Source: Pseudomonas kribbensis (GTDB taxonomy: Bacteria; Pseudomonadota; Gammaproteobacteria; Pseudomonadales; Pseudomonadaceae). Taken from it: a DNA stretch of 64,000 nt. This document shows positions 37,358-45,888 of this stretch, piece after piece (the stretch's first letter is position 1; every line of letters begins with the position of its first letter). Both the position numbers and the translations under genes were made by a program. The stretch lies in the NCBI RefSeq assembly GCF_003352185.1, contig NZ_CP029608.1, positions 5,250,501 to 5,314,500 of the forward strand, in the 5' to 3' direction. The notes beneath the pieces were generated by a model that saw nothing but the letters and a program-made list of their open reading frames with translations, did no database searches and had not been told where the DNA came from.

Positions 37358-39082
37358 ATGAATAGATCTTCCGCGTTGCTCCTAGCTTTTGTCTTCCTCA
37401 GCGGCTGCCAGGCCTTGGCCCCCGTTTCGCACGATGGCACCTCATCGGTCGAAGACACCACGCCAGCCCCTGAAAAGCCCAAGGTTTACAGCTCGTTCAG
37501 CCAGGAAACGGTGTTCAGCCTGCTGAGCGCCGAACTCGCTGGCCAGCGCAATCGTTTCGACATTGCCCTGGACAACTACGTGACCCAGGCCATCAACACC
37601 CAGGACCCGGGTGTTTCCGAGCGGGCGTTCCGTATTGCCGAGTACCTGGGCGCGGATCAACCGGCGCTGGATACCGCATTGATCTGGGCAAAAAACGCCC
37701 CGGATGACCTCGAAGCGCAACGCGCCGCCGCCGTGCAACTGGCACGCGCCGGGCGTTATGACGACTCGATGGTCTATATGGAGAAAGTCCTGCAGGGCAA
37801 GGGCGACACCCATTTCGACTTCCTCGCGCTGTCGGCCGCCGACACCGATCAGGAAACCCGCAACGGTCTGATGAAAAGCTTCGACCGCCTGCTGCAGCGT
37901 CACCCGCACAACAATCAGCTGATTTTCGGCAAGGCCCTGCTGATGCAGCAGGACGGCGACACCAAAGGTGCGCTGACCTTGCTCGAAGACAATCCGCCGG
38001 ACGACGGCGAAATTGCCCCGATCCTGCTGCGGGCCCGCCTGCTGCAAGGGCTGAACCGTGGCGACGAGGCCCTGCCGCTGCTGCAGAAGAACATCAAGAA
38101 ATACCCGGACGACAAGCGCCTGCGCCTGACTTACGCGCGGATGCTGGTGGAACAGGACCGGATGGACGACGCCAAGGTCGAGTTCTCGACACTGGTCCAG
38201 CAATACCCGGAAGACGACGAACTGCGTTACTCGCTGGCATTAGTCTGCCTGGAAGCCAAGGCCTGGGACGAGGCCAAGGGTTACCTGGAAGACCTGATCG
38301 CCCGGGAAAGCCATGTCGATTCCGCGCACCTGAACCTGGGGCGTATTGCCGAAGAACGCAACGACCCGCAAGGCGCACTGATCGAGTACGCCCAGGTCGG
38401 ACCGGGCAACGACTATCTGCCGGCGCAATTGCGTCAGGCCGACATCCTGATGAACAACGGCAAGACCGCCGAGGCCCAGAGCAAACTGGCCGCCGAACGT
38501 GATGCGCAGCCGGATTACGCGATCCAGCTGTACCTGATCGAGGCCGAGACCCTGTCCGCCAACAATCAGGGCGACAAGGCCTGGAAAGTCCTGCAACAGG
38601 CGTTGCTGCAATACCCGGACGATCTGAATCTGCTCTATACCCGGGCCATGCAGGCGGAAAAACGCAATGACTTGGCGCAGATGGAAAAAGACCTGCGCCT
38701 GATCATCAAGCGCGATCCGGACAATGCCATGGCGCTCAATGCCCTCGGCTACACCCTGTCCGACCGCACCACGCGCTACGCCGAAGCCAAGGCGCTGATC
38801 GAGCAGGCGCACCAGATCAATCCGGAAGACCCGGCGGTACTCGACAGCCTCGGCTGGGTGAATTTCCGCATGGGCAACCTGGATGACGCCGAGAAGTATC
38901 TGCGTCAGGCGCTGGAGCGTTTCCCCGATCACGAAGTCGCCGCTCACCTGGGCGAAGTCCTGTGGACCAAGGGCAACCAGCGCGAAGCCAAACAAATCTG
39001 GGGCAAATTCCTCAAGGATCAGCCCGACAGCACCATTCTGCGCAGCACCATCAAGCGCCTGACCGGATCCGAGACTCTTTAA
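37358..39082 (+). CDS. Tetratricopeptide repeat lipoprotein
   Basis: A 574-residue protein with a lipoprotein signal (MNRSSALLLAFVFLSGCQAL, lipobox LSGC, Cys17). It is followed by a series of TPR helices from about residue 50 to the end. The clearest are ALNALGYTLSDRTTRYAEAK and VLDSLGWVNFRMGNLDDAEK near the C-terminus. It corresponds to the conserved protein upstream of lolB in Pseudomonas. It probably scaffolds protein contacts in the envelope. The exact partner is unknown. The stop is three bases before the lolB ATG. Confidence 0.9.
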   Translation: MNRSSALLLAFVFLSGCQALAPVSHDGTSSVEDTTPAPEKPKVYSSFSQETVFSLLSAELAGQRNRFDIALDNYVTQAINTQDPGVSERAFRIAEYLGADQPALDTALIWAKNAPDDLEAQRAAAVQLARAGRYDDSMVYMEKVLQGKGDTHFDFLALSAADTDQETRNGLMKSFDRLLQRHPHNNQLIFGKALLMQQDGDTKGALTLLEDNPPDDGEIAPILLRARLLQGLNRGDEALPLLQKNIKKYPDDKRLRLTYARMLVEQDRMDDAKVEFSTLVQQYPEDDELRYSLALVCLEAKAWDEAKGYLEDLIARESHVDSAHLNLGRIAEERNDPQGALIEYAQVGPGNDYLPAQLRQADILMNNGKTAEAQSKLAAERDAQPDYAIQLYLIEAETLSANNQGDKAWKVLQQALLQYPDDLNLLYTRAMQAEKRNDLAQMEKDLRLIIKRDPDNAMALNALGYTLSDRTTRYAEAKALIEQAHQINPEDPAVLDSLGWVNFRMGNLDDAEKYLRQALERFPDHEVAAHLGEVLWTKGNQREAKQIWGKFLKDQPDSTILRSTIKRLTGSETL

Positions 39083-39085
39083 CCC

Positions 39086-39703
39086 ATGTTTTTGCGCCAC
39101 GTCATCGTTTTCAGCTTCATCGCCCTGCTCGCCGGTTGCGCGGGCTTCGGCGCCCGCGAATCCGTCGAGGGCCATGGCAGCCCGGCACAATGGGCCGCGA
39201 ACAAACAGCAACTGACCGGCCTCGACGGTTGGCAGATCGACGGCAAGATCGGCATCCGCGCCCCGAAAGATTCGGGGAGCGGCACGCTGTTCTGGCTGCA
39301 GCGCCAGGATTATTACGACATCCGCCTGTCCGGCCCGCTGGGCCGTGGCGCGGCACGACTGACCGGTCGCCCGGGCAAGGTTTCGCTGGAAGTCGCCAAT
39401 CAGGGGCGCTATGACGCGCAATCCCCGGAAGTCCTGCTGGAAGAACAACTCGGCTGGAAACTGCCGGTATCGAACCTGTCCTGGTGGGTTCGCGGCCTGC
39501 CAGCCCCGGCCAGCAAGAGTCGCCTGACCCTCGATGCCGACAGTCGCCTGGCCAACCTGGAACAGGACGGCTGGCAGGTCGAGTACCTCGGTTATGCCGA
39601 ACAGAACGGTTACTGGCTCCCCGAGCGGATCAAACTGCACGGCACCGATCTGGACGTGACCCTGGTCATCAAGACCTGGCAACCGCGTAAATTGGGGCAA
39701 TAA
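39086..39703 (+). CDS. lolB: Outer membrane lipoprotein insertase LolB
   Basis: A 205-residue lipoprotein. Signal peptide [18 protein letters not shown] with lipidated Cys18. The mature part has the LolB pattern ([20 protein letters not shown], and [20 protein letters not shown]). LolB accepts lipoproteins from LolA and inserts them into the outer membrane. It follows the TPR gene by three bases and precedes ispE by two, so all three are cotranscribed. Confidence 0.95.
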   Translation: MFLRHVIVFSFIALLAGCAGFGARESVEGHGSPAQWAANKQQLTGLDGWQIDGKIGIRAPKDSGSGTLFWLQRQDYYDIRLSGPLGRGAARLTGRPGKVSLEVANQGRYDAQSPEVLLEEQLGWKLPVSNLSWWVRGLPAPASKSRLTLDADSRLANLEQDGWQVEYLGYAEQNGYWLPERIKLHGTDLDVTLVIKTWQPRKLGQ

Positions 39704-39705
39704 GC

Positions 39706-40557
39706 ATGACCGCTCCACGCCTGACGCTGCCTTCTCCGGCCAAACTCAATCTGATGCTGCACATTCTCGGTCGTCGTGAAGACGGTTATCACGAGTTGCA
39801 GACGATTTTTCAGTTCCTCGACTACGGCGACGAAATCACCTTCGCCGTCCGCGACGATGGCGTGATTCGCCTGCACACCGAATTCGACGGCGTGCCCCAC
39901 GACAGCAACCTGATCGTGCGTGCGGCGAAAAAACTGCAAGAGCAATCCGGCTGCGCCCTCGGCATCGATATCTGGATCGACAAGATCCTGCCGATGGGCG
40001 GCGGCATCGGTGGTGGCAGCTCGAATGCGGCGACCACCCTGCTCGGCCTCAATCATCTTTGGCAGTTGGGCTGGGATGAAGATCGACTGGCAACACTGGG
40101 TCTGAGCCTGGGCGCCGACGTGCCGGTGTTCGTCCGTGGCCACGCGGCTTTCGCCGAAGGTGTCGGCGAGAAACTGACCCCGGTCGAGCCCGCCGAACCG
40201 TGGTATGTCGTGCTCGTCCCGCAAGTCTCTGTTAGTACGGCAGAAATTTTTTCAGATCCATTGTTGACACGTAACACGCCGCCCATTAAAGTGCGCCCCG
40301 TTCCCGAGGGAAACAGTCGAAATGACTGCTTGCCGGTGGTAGCAAGGCGTTATCCAGAAGTACGTAACGCATTGAATTTGCTAGGTAATTTTACCGAAGC
40401 AAAACTCACCGGAACTGGAAGTTGTGTGTTTGGGGGCTTCCCAAGCAAAGCTGAAGCTGATAAAGTTTCGGCCCTTCTGACAGAGACCCTTACAGGGTTT
40501 GTAGCAAAAGGAAGCAACGTTTCGATGTTGCATCGCAAGCTGCAAAGTCTGCTCTAA
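39706..40557 (+). CDS. ispE: 4-diphosphocytidyl-2-C-methyl-D-erythritol kinase
   Basis: A 283-residue GHMP kinase. It has the substrate site [20 protein letters not shown], the ATP loop [20 protein letters not shown] and a C-terminal [16 protein letters not shown]. It phosphorylates the CDP-ME intermediate in the MEP isoprenoid pathway. Base and codon use change abruptly near 40225. The last 110 codons are much richer in A/T third positions than the rest. The part after the change may contain the promoter for tRNA-Gln and prs. Confidence 0.95.
   Translation: MTAPRLTLPSPAKLNLMLHILGRREDGYHELQTIFQFLDYGDEITFAVRDDGVIRLHTEFDGVPHDSNLIVRAAKKLQEQSGCALGIDIWIDKILPMGGGIGGGSSNAATTLLGLNHLWQLGWDEDRLATLGLSLGADVPVFVRGHAAFAEGVGEKLTPVEPAEPWYVVLVPQVSVSTAEIFSDPLLTRNTPPIKVRPVPEGNSRNDCLPVVARRYPEVRNALNLLGNFTEAKLTGTGSCVFGGFPSKAEADKVSALLTETLTGFVAKGSNVSMLHRKLQSLL
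40264..40292 (+). promoter_or_regulatory. Candidate promoter inside ispE for tRNA-Gln and prs
   Basis: A perfect -35 TTGACA at 40264-40269 is followed after 17 bases by TAAAGT (40287-40292), a four-of-six match to a -10 box. It lies in the A/T-rich end of ispE, about 300 bases before tRNA-Gln. Confidence 0.45.
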
Positions 40558-40594
40558 AGGAACCAAGTGCCCGGCACTTGCAAGCAACAGATAC

Positions 40595-40669
40595 AGGGGC
40601 GTCGCCAAGCGGTAAGGCAGCAGGTTTTGATCCTGCCATGCGTTGGTTCGAATCCAGCCGCCCCTGCCA
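40595..40669 (+). tRNA. tRNA-Gln(TTG)
   Basis: A 75-base cloverleaf. The acceptor stem AGGGGCG pairs with CGCCCCT, the anticodon stem GCAGG/CCTGC holds the loop TTTTGAT with anticodon TTG, the T-arm contains GGTTCGAATCC, and the encoded CCA end is at 40667-40669. It lies between ispE and prs, as is usual in Pseudomonas. Confidence 0.97.
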
Positions 40670-40714
40670 TTTTCTATACTCATCCAGGTTACCCTCAGCC
40701 TCTAGGTACTGCGC

Positions 40715-41656
40715 GTGTCCAAGATGATGGTCTTTACGGGGAACGCTAACCCCGATCTGGCTCGGCGTGTCGTACGTCAGCTGCATATCCCTCTCGGTGA
40801 CATCTCTGTCGGTAAATTCTCCGACGGCGAAATTACAGCCGAGATCAATGAAAACGTTCGCGGTAAAGACGTTTTCATTATTCAGCCGACTTGCGCTCCG
40901 ACCAACGATAACCTGATGGAACTGGTAGTGATGGCTGATGCCTTCCGCCGCTCCTCGGCTACTCGTATCACTGCTGTTATTCCTTATTTTGGTTATGCCC
41001 GTCAGGATCGCCGTCCGCGTTCCGCACGTGTGGCTATCAGCGCGAAAGTCGTTGCTGACATGCTTACCGTAGTCGGCATCGACCGTGTTCTCACGGTTGA
41101 TCTGCATGCTGACCAGATTCAGGGTTTCTTCGATATTCCGGTAGATAACATCTACGGCTCCCCGGTTCTGGTGGATGACATCGAAGATCAGCGCTTCGAG
41201 AACCTGATGATCGTGTCCCCGGACATTGGTGGCGTCGTGCGTGCACGTGCTGTTGCCAAGTCGCTGGGCGTGGATCTCGGGATCATCGACAAACGCCGTG
41301 AGAAAGCCAATCACTCTGAAGTGATGCATATCATCGGTGATGTCGAAGGGCGTACCTGCATCCTGGTCGATGACATGGTCGATACCGCCGGCACCCTGTG
41401 CCACGCGGCCAAGGCCCTGAAAGAGCATGGCGCAGCCAAGGTCTTTGCCTACTGCACACACCCTGTGCTGTCGGGTCGGGCCATCGAGAATATCGAAAAT
41501 TCCGTGCTGGACGAGCTGGTGGTCACTAACACCATCCCGCTGTCCGCAGCAGCACAAGCCTGTGCACGTATCCGTCAACTGGATATCGCACCGGTTGTTG
41601 CCGAAGCGGTTCGCCGCATCAGCAATGAAGAATCGATCAGCGCGATGTTCCGTTAA
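40715..41656 (+). CDS. prs: Ribose-phosphate pyrophosphokinase
   Basis: A 313-residue PRPP synthetase with GTG start ([20 protein letters not shown]). It has the ATP site [20 protein letters not shown], the divalent-metal region [17 protein letters not shown] and the PRPP loop [19 protein letters not shown]. It makes PRPP from ribose-5-phosphate and ATP for nucleotide, histidine and tryptophan synthesis, and supplies the hpt and upp salvage enzymes in this window. Many T-ending codons suggest high expression. A strong terminator follows. Confidence 0.97.
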   Translation: MSKMMVFTGNANPDLARRVVRQLHIPLGDISVGKFSDGEITAEINENVRGKDVFIIQPTCAPTNDNLMELVVMADAFRRSSATRITAVIPYFGYARQDRRPRSARVAISAKVVADMLTVVGIDRVLTVDLHADQIQGFFDIPVDNIYGSPVLVDDIEDQRFENLMIVSPDIGGVVRARAVAKSLGVDLGIIDKRREKANHSEVMHIIGDVEGRTCILVDDMVDTAGTLCHAAKALKEHGAAKVFAYCTHPVLSGRAIENIENSVLDELVVTNTIPLSAAAQACARIRQLDIAPVVAEAVRRISNEESISAMFR

Positions 41657-41695
41657 GGGCCCTGCCCTTCTCGAAATGTCTCGTTGACGAAAAGC

Positions 41696-41733
41696 GCCCC
41701 GCCCCAACACTCATGTTGGGGCGGGGCTTTTTT
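41696..41733 (+). terminator. Strong intrinsic terminator of prs
   Basis: GCCCCGCCCCAACA (41696-41709) pairs perfectly with TGTTGGGGCGGGGC (41714-41727) and is followed by six T bases. Confidence 0.95.
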
Positions 41734-41796
41734 GCCCATGCCGCTTTGACGTCGGTCGCAGACGTCGCCCGGACATGGCTATTTTGGAGATACAAA

Positions 41797-42396
41797 ATGA
41801 CTGATTTCATCCTGAACGCCGAAGCGCGTACCGACCTGGGGAAAGGTGCGAGCCGCCGCCTGCGTCGTCTCGCCAGCCAGGTTCCTGCCGTTGTCTACGG
41901 TGGTGACAAGGCTCCTGAGTCCATCATGATGCTGGCTAAAGAAGTAGCCAAGCTGTTCGAAGACGAGGCTGCTTTCAGCCACGTCATCCAACTGAACATC
42001 GGCGGCGTCAAGCAAGACGTGGTTGTTAAAGCCATGCAGCGTCACCCGGCCAAGCAGTTCATCATGCACGCCGACTTCGTACGCGTTGTTGCCGGCAAGA
42101 AACTGACTGCCGTTGTTCCAGTGCACTTCATCAACGAAGAAGCTCCGGTCAAGAAAGGCGGCGAGATCTCGCACGTTGTTGCAGAAATCGAAGTTTCCTG
42201 CGAAGCCAAAGACCTGCCTGAGTTCATCGAAGTCGACCTGGCCAAAGCCGAAATCGGCACCATCATTCACCTGTCGGACCTGAAAGCTCCTAAAGGTGTT
42301 GAGTTCGTTGCTCTGGCACACGGCGATGACAAGGCTGTTGCCAACGTCCACGCTCCACGTGTTGCTCCAGAAGCTGCCGAAGGCGCTGCAGAGTAA
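41797..42396 (+). CDS. rplY: 50S ribosomal protein L25 (general stress protein Ctc form)
   Basis: A 199-residue protein of the long L25/TL5 form. The N-terminal domain binds 5S rRNA ([38 protein letters not shown]). The C-terminal beta domain follows from about residue 95. ATG at 41797 has TTGGAGAT upstream. An upstream frame start at 41713 overlaps the prs terminator and is rejected. Codons ending in T or C typical of ribosomal genes. Confidence 0.95.
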   Translation: MTDFILNAEARTDLGKGASRRLRRLASQVPAVVYGGDKAPESIMMLAKEVAKLFEDEAAFSHVIQLNIGGVKQDVVVKAMQRHPAKQFIMHADFVRVVAGKKLTAVVPVHFINEEAPVKKGGEISHVVAEIEVSCEAKDLPEFIEVDLAKAEIGTIIHLSDLKAPKGVEFVALAHGDDKAVANVHAPRVAPEAAEGAAE

Positions 42397-42423
42397 TCAC
42401 TCTGTAAAGCCGGAGTGAACAGG

Positions 42424-42538
42424 TAACATCGCGGACTGGAACGTAGCGAGAAAGCGGGCGGGAACGCGGAGTTTACATCCATGGTAAATGAGCATTTTTC
42501 GTCCACTTTCGCCGCCTTCCCCGATCGCGGCGATGTTA
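42424..42538 (+). repeat. Inverted repeat spanning the rplY-pth gap
   Basis: TAACATCGC at 42424-42432 is matched by its reverse complement GCGATGTTA at 42530-42538, bracketing most of the 170-base gap and ending 28 bases before the pth start. It may fold the pth leader into one long arm. Confidence 0.4.
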
Positions 42539-42566
42539 TCCACCACTCCAAGGAAGGGCCCCTATC

Positions 42567-43151
42567 GTGACTGCCATCAAACTGATCGTTGGCCTGGGAA
42601 ATCCAGGTGCCGAATACGAACAGACCCGGCATAACGCAGGGGCCCTTTTTGTTGAGCGCATCGCCCACGCACAGAACGTGAATCTCGTGGCCGATCGCAA
42701 GTATTTCGGCCTGACCGGGCGTTTTTCGCATCAGGGTCAGGATGTTCGTCTGCTGATTCCCACCACCTACATGAACCGCAGCGGCCAGGCCGTGGCGGCA
42801 CTCGCCGGTTTCTTCCGCATCAAGCCTGAAGAAATCCTGGTGGCACACGACGAACTCGATCTGCCTCCGGGCGTCGCCAAGCTCAAGGTTGGTGGCGGCC
42901 ATGGCGGTCACAACGGGTTGCGCGACATCATTGCGCAATTGGGCAATCAGAATACGTTCCACCGCCTGCGGCTTGGCATCGGCCACCCGGGCGTCGCCAG
43001 TATGGTTTCAAATTTCGTCCTGGGTCGTGCGCCACGCGCCGAACAGGAAAAACTCGATGCCAGCATCGACTTTGCCCTCGGCGTGCTGCCGGATATCCTC
43101 GCCGGTGAATGGAACCGCGCGATGAAAAACCTGCACAGCCAGAAGGCCTGA
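42567..43151 (+). CDS. pth: Peptidyl-tRNA hydrolase
   Basis: A 194-residue enzyme starting at a GTG ([20 protein letters not shown]). It has the catalytic His22 in TRHNAGALF and the [11 protein letters not shown] motif with the conserved Asp. It frees tRNA from dropped-off peptidyl-tRNA. AAGGA lies upstream of the start. It is followed after 22 bases by ychF, the usual pth-ychF pair. Confidence 0.96.
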
Positions 43152-43173
43152 CTCTAATCCGAGGGGAAACACC

Positions 43174-44274
43174 ATGGGATTCAATTGCGGCATCGTCGGC
43201 CTGCCTAACGTCGGCAAGTCCACCCTGTTCAACGCCCTGACCAAATCCGGGATCGCGGCCGAGAACTTCCCCTTCTGCACCATCGAGCCGAACAGCGGCA
43301 TCGTGCCGATGCCGGATCCACGCCTGAATGCTCTGGCGGAAATCGTCAATCCGAAGCGCATCCTGCCGACCACCATGGAATTCGTCGACATCGCAGGCCT
43401 GGTGGCCGGCGCATCGAAAGGTGAAGGCCTGGGCAACAAGTTCCTGGCCAACATCCGTGAAACCGACGCCATCGCTCACGTGGTGCGCTGCTTCGAAGAC
43501 GAAAACGTGATCCACGTTTCCAACAGCGTCGACCCGAAGCGCGACATCGAAATCATCGACCTGGAGCTGATCTTCGCCGACCTCGACAGCTGCGAGAAGC
43601 AACTGCAGAAAGTCGCGCGCAACGCCAAGGGCGGTGACAAGGACGCAGTGGCCCAGAAGGCCCTGCTGGAGCAATTGATCCCGCACTTCACCGAAGGCAA
43701 GCCTGCGCGCAGCCTGATGAAGAACATGAGCACCGACGAGAAGGCGATCATCAAGGGCTTCCACCTGCTGACCACCAAGCCGGTCATGTACATCGCCAAC
43801 GTCGCTGAAGACGGTTTCGAGAACAACCCGCACCTGGACGTGGTCAAGGCCATCGCCGAAGAAGAAGGCGCCATGGTCGTTCCGGTCTGCAACAAGATCG
43901 AAGCGGAAATCGCCGAGCTGGACGACGGTGAAGAGAAAGACATGTTCCTCGAGGCCCTGGGCCTGGAAGAGCCTGGCCTGAACCGCGTGATCCGCGCCGG
44001 CTACGAAATGCTGCACCTGCAGACCTACTTCACCGCCGGTGTCGAAGAAGTCCGCGCCTGGACCGTCCGCGTCGGTGCCACCGCACCGCAAGCTGCCGGC
44101 GTGATCCACACCGACTTCGAGAAAGGCTTCATCCGCGCCGAAGTGATCGCCTACAACGACTTCATCCAGTACAAGGGCGAAGCAGGCACCAAGGAAGCCG
44201 GTAAATGGCGTCTGGAAGGCAAGGACTACATCGTTAAAGATGGCGACGTGATGCACTTCCGCTTCAACGTGTAA
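43174..44274 (+). CDS. ychF: Redox-regulated ATPase YchF
   Basis: A 366-residue Obg-family P-loop protein. It has the Walker A loop GLPNVGKST at residues 8-16, the [17 protein letters not shown] switch region, a central coiled-coil and a C-terminal TGS domain ([20 protein letters not shown]). It binds and hydrolyses ATP rather than GTP and acts with ribosomes and in oxidative-stress control. GAGGGG ribosome-binding site. A terminator follows the stop. Confidence 0.97.
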   Translation: MGFNCGIVGLPNVGKSTLFNALTKSGIAAENFPFCTIEPNSGIVPMPDPRLNALAEIVNPKRILPTTMEFVDIAGLVAGASKGEGLGNKFLANIRETDAIAHVVRCFEDENVIHVSNSVDPKRDIEIIDLELIFADLDSCEKQLQKVARNAKGGDKDAVAQKALLEQLIPHFTEGKPARSLMKNMSTDEKAIIKGFHLLTTKPVMYIANVAEDGFENNPHLDVVKAIAEEEGAMVVPVCNKIEAEIAELDDGEEKDMFLEALGLEEPGLNRVIRAGYEMLHLQTYFTAGVEEVRAWTVRVGATAPQAAGVIHTDFEKGFIRAEVIAYNDFIQYKGEAGTKEAGKWRLEGKDYIVKDGDVMHFRFNV

Positions 44275-44288
44275 AAGCTCCACCCAAG

Positions 44289-44318
44289 AAAAAGCCGCGT
44301 TCGATACGCGGCTTTTTT
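44289..44318. terminator. Intrinsic terminator of ychF
   Basis: AAAAAGCCGCGT (44289-44300) pairs with ACGCGGCTTTTT (44306-44317) across a TCGAT loop, with a T-tract at the end. T-runs on both strands allow use by the convergent MFS gene. Confidence 0.93.
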
Positions 44319-44337
44319 GTGCCTGAAATTCAGCCCG

Positions 44338-45555
44338 TCAGGCCTTTTTGGTTTTTGGCAGAAAGATCGCCAGCACCCCGAACAACGGCAGGAAAGAGCA
44401 CAGGAAGTACACGTATTCGATGCCGTGAATGTCCGCCAGATGCCCGAGCAACGCCGCACCAATCCCGCCAAAGCCGAACATCAGACCGAAGAACACCCCG
44501 GCAATCATCCCGACATTGCCCGGCACCAGTTCCTGCGCGTACACCACGATGGCCGAGAAGGCCGACGCCAGAATGAAGCCGATCACCACGCTCAGGACGC
44601 TGGTCCAGAACAGGTCGACATGCGGCATCAGCAAAGTAAACGGCGCCACCCCGAGGATCGAGAACCAGATCACCGCCTTACGGCCGATCTTGTCGCCAAT
44701 CGGCCCGCCGAAGAACGTGCCCGCCGCCACAGCGCCAAGGAACAGGAACAGGTGCAACTGGGAACTGGCCACCGACAGGTCGAACTTTTCGATCAGGTAG
44801 AAGGTGAAGTAACTGGTCAGGCTGGCCATGTAGAAATACTTGGAGAAGACCAGCAACCCGAGCACCACCAGCGCGCTGATCACCCTGCCCTTCGACAGTC
44901 CATGAGTGGCAGCCTGACCGGCCTTGAGCTTGAACAGGTTCAGGTGATGGGCGTACCAGCGACTGATGCGGTACAGCACGAACAGCGCAAATACTGCGAA
45001 CAGCCCGAACCACGCCACATTGCCCTGCCCAAACGGAATGATGATTGCCGCCGCCAGCAACGGGCCGAATGCAGAACCAGCGTTGCCACCGACCTGGAAG
45101 GTCGATTGCGCCAAACCGAAGCGCCCGCCGGAAGCCAATCGTGCGATGCGAGAAGCTTCCGGGTGAAAGGTCGAGGAACCGATACCGATCAGCGCAGCCG
45201 CCAACAAAATCAGCGGGAAACTGCCGACCACAGACATCATCACAATGCCGATCAACGTGCACACGGAACCAGCCGGCAACAGCCACGGTTTCGGATGCCG
45301 GTCAGTGTGATAACCGACCCACGGCTGCAACAGCGACGCGGTCAATTGAAAGGTCAGGGTAATCAGGCCGACCTGAGTGAAACTCAAGCCGTAGTTGGCC
45401 TTGAGCATCGGATAGATCGACGGCAGCACTGACTGGATCAGGTCGTTGATCAAATGCGCCAGCGCCACCGCACCGATGATGCGCATCACCAGTGGGCTGC
45501 TTTGGGGAGGAGCGGACGCCGACGCAGCGGCGGTCTGAACGTTGCTGATAGCCAT
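44338..45555 (-). CDS. fsr: MFS transporter, fosmidomycin-resistance type
   Basis: A 405-residue protein with 12 predicted membrane segments, matching the Fsr group of MFS: VALAHLINDLIQSVLPSIYP, LKANYGLSFTQVGLITLTFQ and GSSTFHPEASRIARLASGGR. Fsr in E. coli exports fosmidomycin when overproduced. The natural substrate is unknown. Fosmidomycin targets the MEP pathway, and ispE is in the same window, but linkage is probably chance. Convergent with ychF. Confidence 0.85.
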   Translation of the reverse strand: MAISNVQTAAASASAPPQSSPLVMRIIGAVALAHLINDLIQSVLPSIYPMLKANYGLSFTQVGLITLTFQLTASLLQPWVGYHTDRHPKPWLLPAGSVCTLIGIVMMSVVGSFPLILLAAALIGIGSSTFHPEASRIARLASGGRFGLAQSTFQVGGNAGSAFGPLLAAAIIIPFGQGNVAWFGLFAVFALFVLYRISRWYAHHLNLFKLKAGQAATHGLSKGRVISALVVLGLLVFSKYFYMASLTSYFTFYLIEKFDLSVASSQLHLFLFLGAVAAGTFFGGPIGDKIGRKAVIWFSILGVAPFTLLMPHVDLFWTSVLSVVIGFILASAFSAIVVYAQELVPGNVGMIAGVFFGLMFGFGGIGAALLGHLADIHGIEYVYFLCSFLPLFGVLAIFLPKTKKA

Positions 45556-45888
45556 GGGAGTTTCCGTACAGCAGATGGGTGCACGCAGGCAGGTGCGTCA
45601 ATGTGCCATTTTTCGGTGCACCAGCGCCATCCCCTTAGCCAGCTAACGAACTATTCATTCATCGCAGTAAAAGTGATAGCGCAAGGCCGTGGTCTGATTC
45701 TTGCCTTGCTTCTCTGCTTGAACGCGGCCCCCTTACAAAGGGGATCGAGAATGGGAAGTTCTGCTACAGAGTCTGCCTACAGAGCGGGCGAGAGTGGACT
45801 TTCGAAGTCTTTTAGCAGGGCACGGATCGCGCTCGCAAAGAGCGCGGCGCACGCCAATGGTGCGTGGTGTCCAGAGGAGTCATGGGGC
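45556..45888 (+). other. 333-base gap upstream of a chemoreceptor gene
   Basis: No gene is supported here. The stretch has several small hairpins on the plus strand: CCCCTT/AAGGGG (45729-45734 with 45738-45743), GACTT/AAGTC followed by TTTT near 45797-45814, and GCGCTC/GAGCGC (45829-45834 with 45840-45845). It holds the divergent promoters of fsr and the chemoreceptor. I could not pick a convincing -35/-10 pair. Confidence 0.4.

Noticed and set aside
45529..45555. Functional link between the fosmidomycin-resistance-type MFS gene and ispE
   Set aside because: The genes are 4 kb apart, on opposite strands, and the natural substrate of Fsr-type transporters is unknown. The shared MEP-pathway theme is probably chance.
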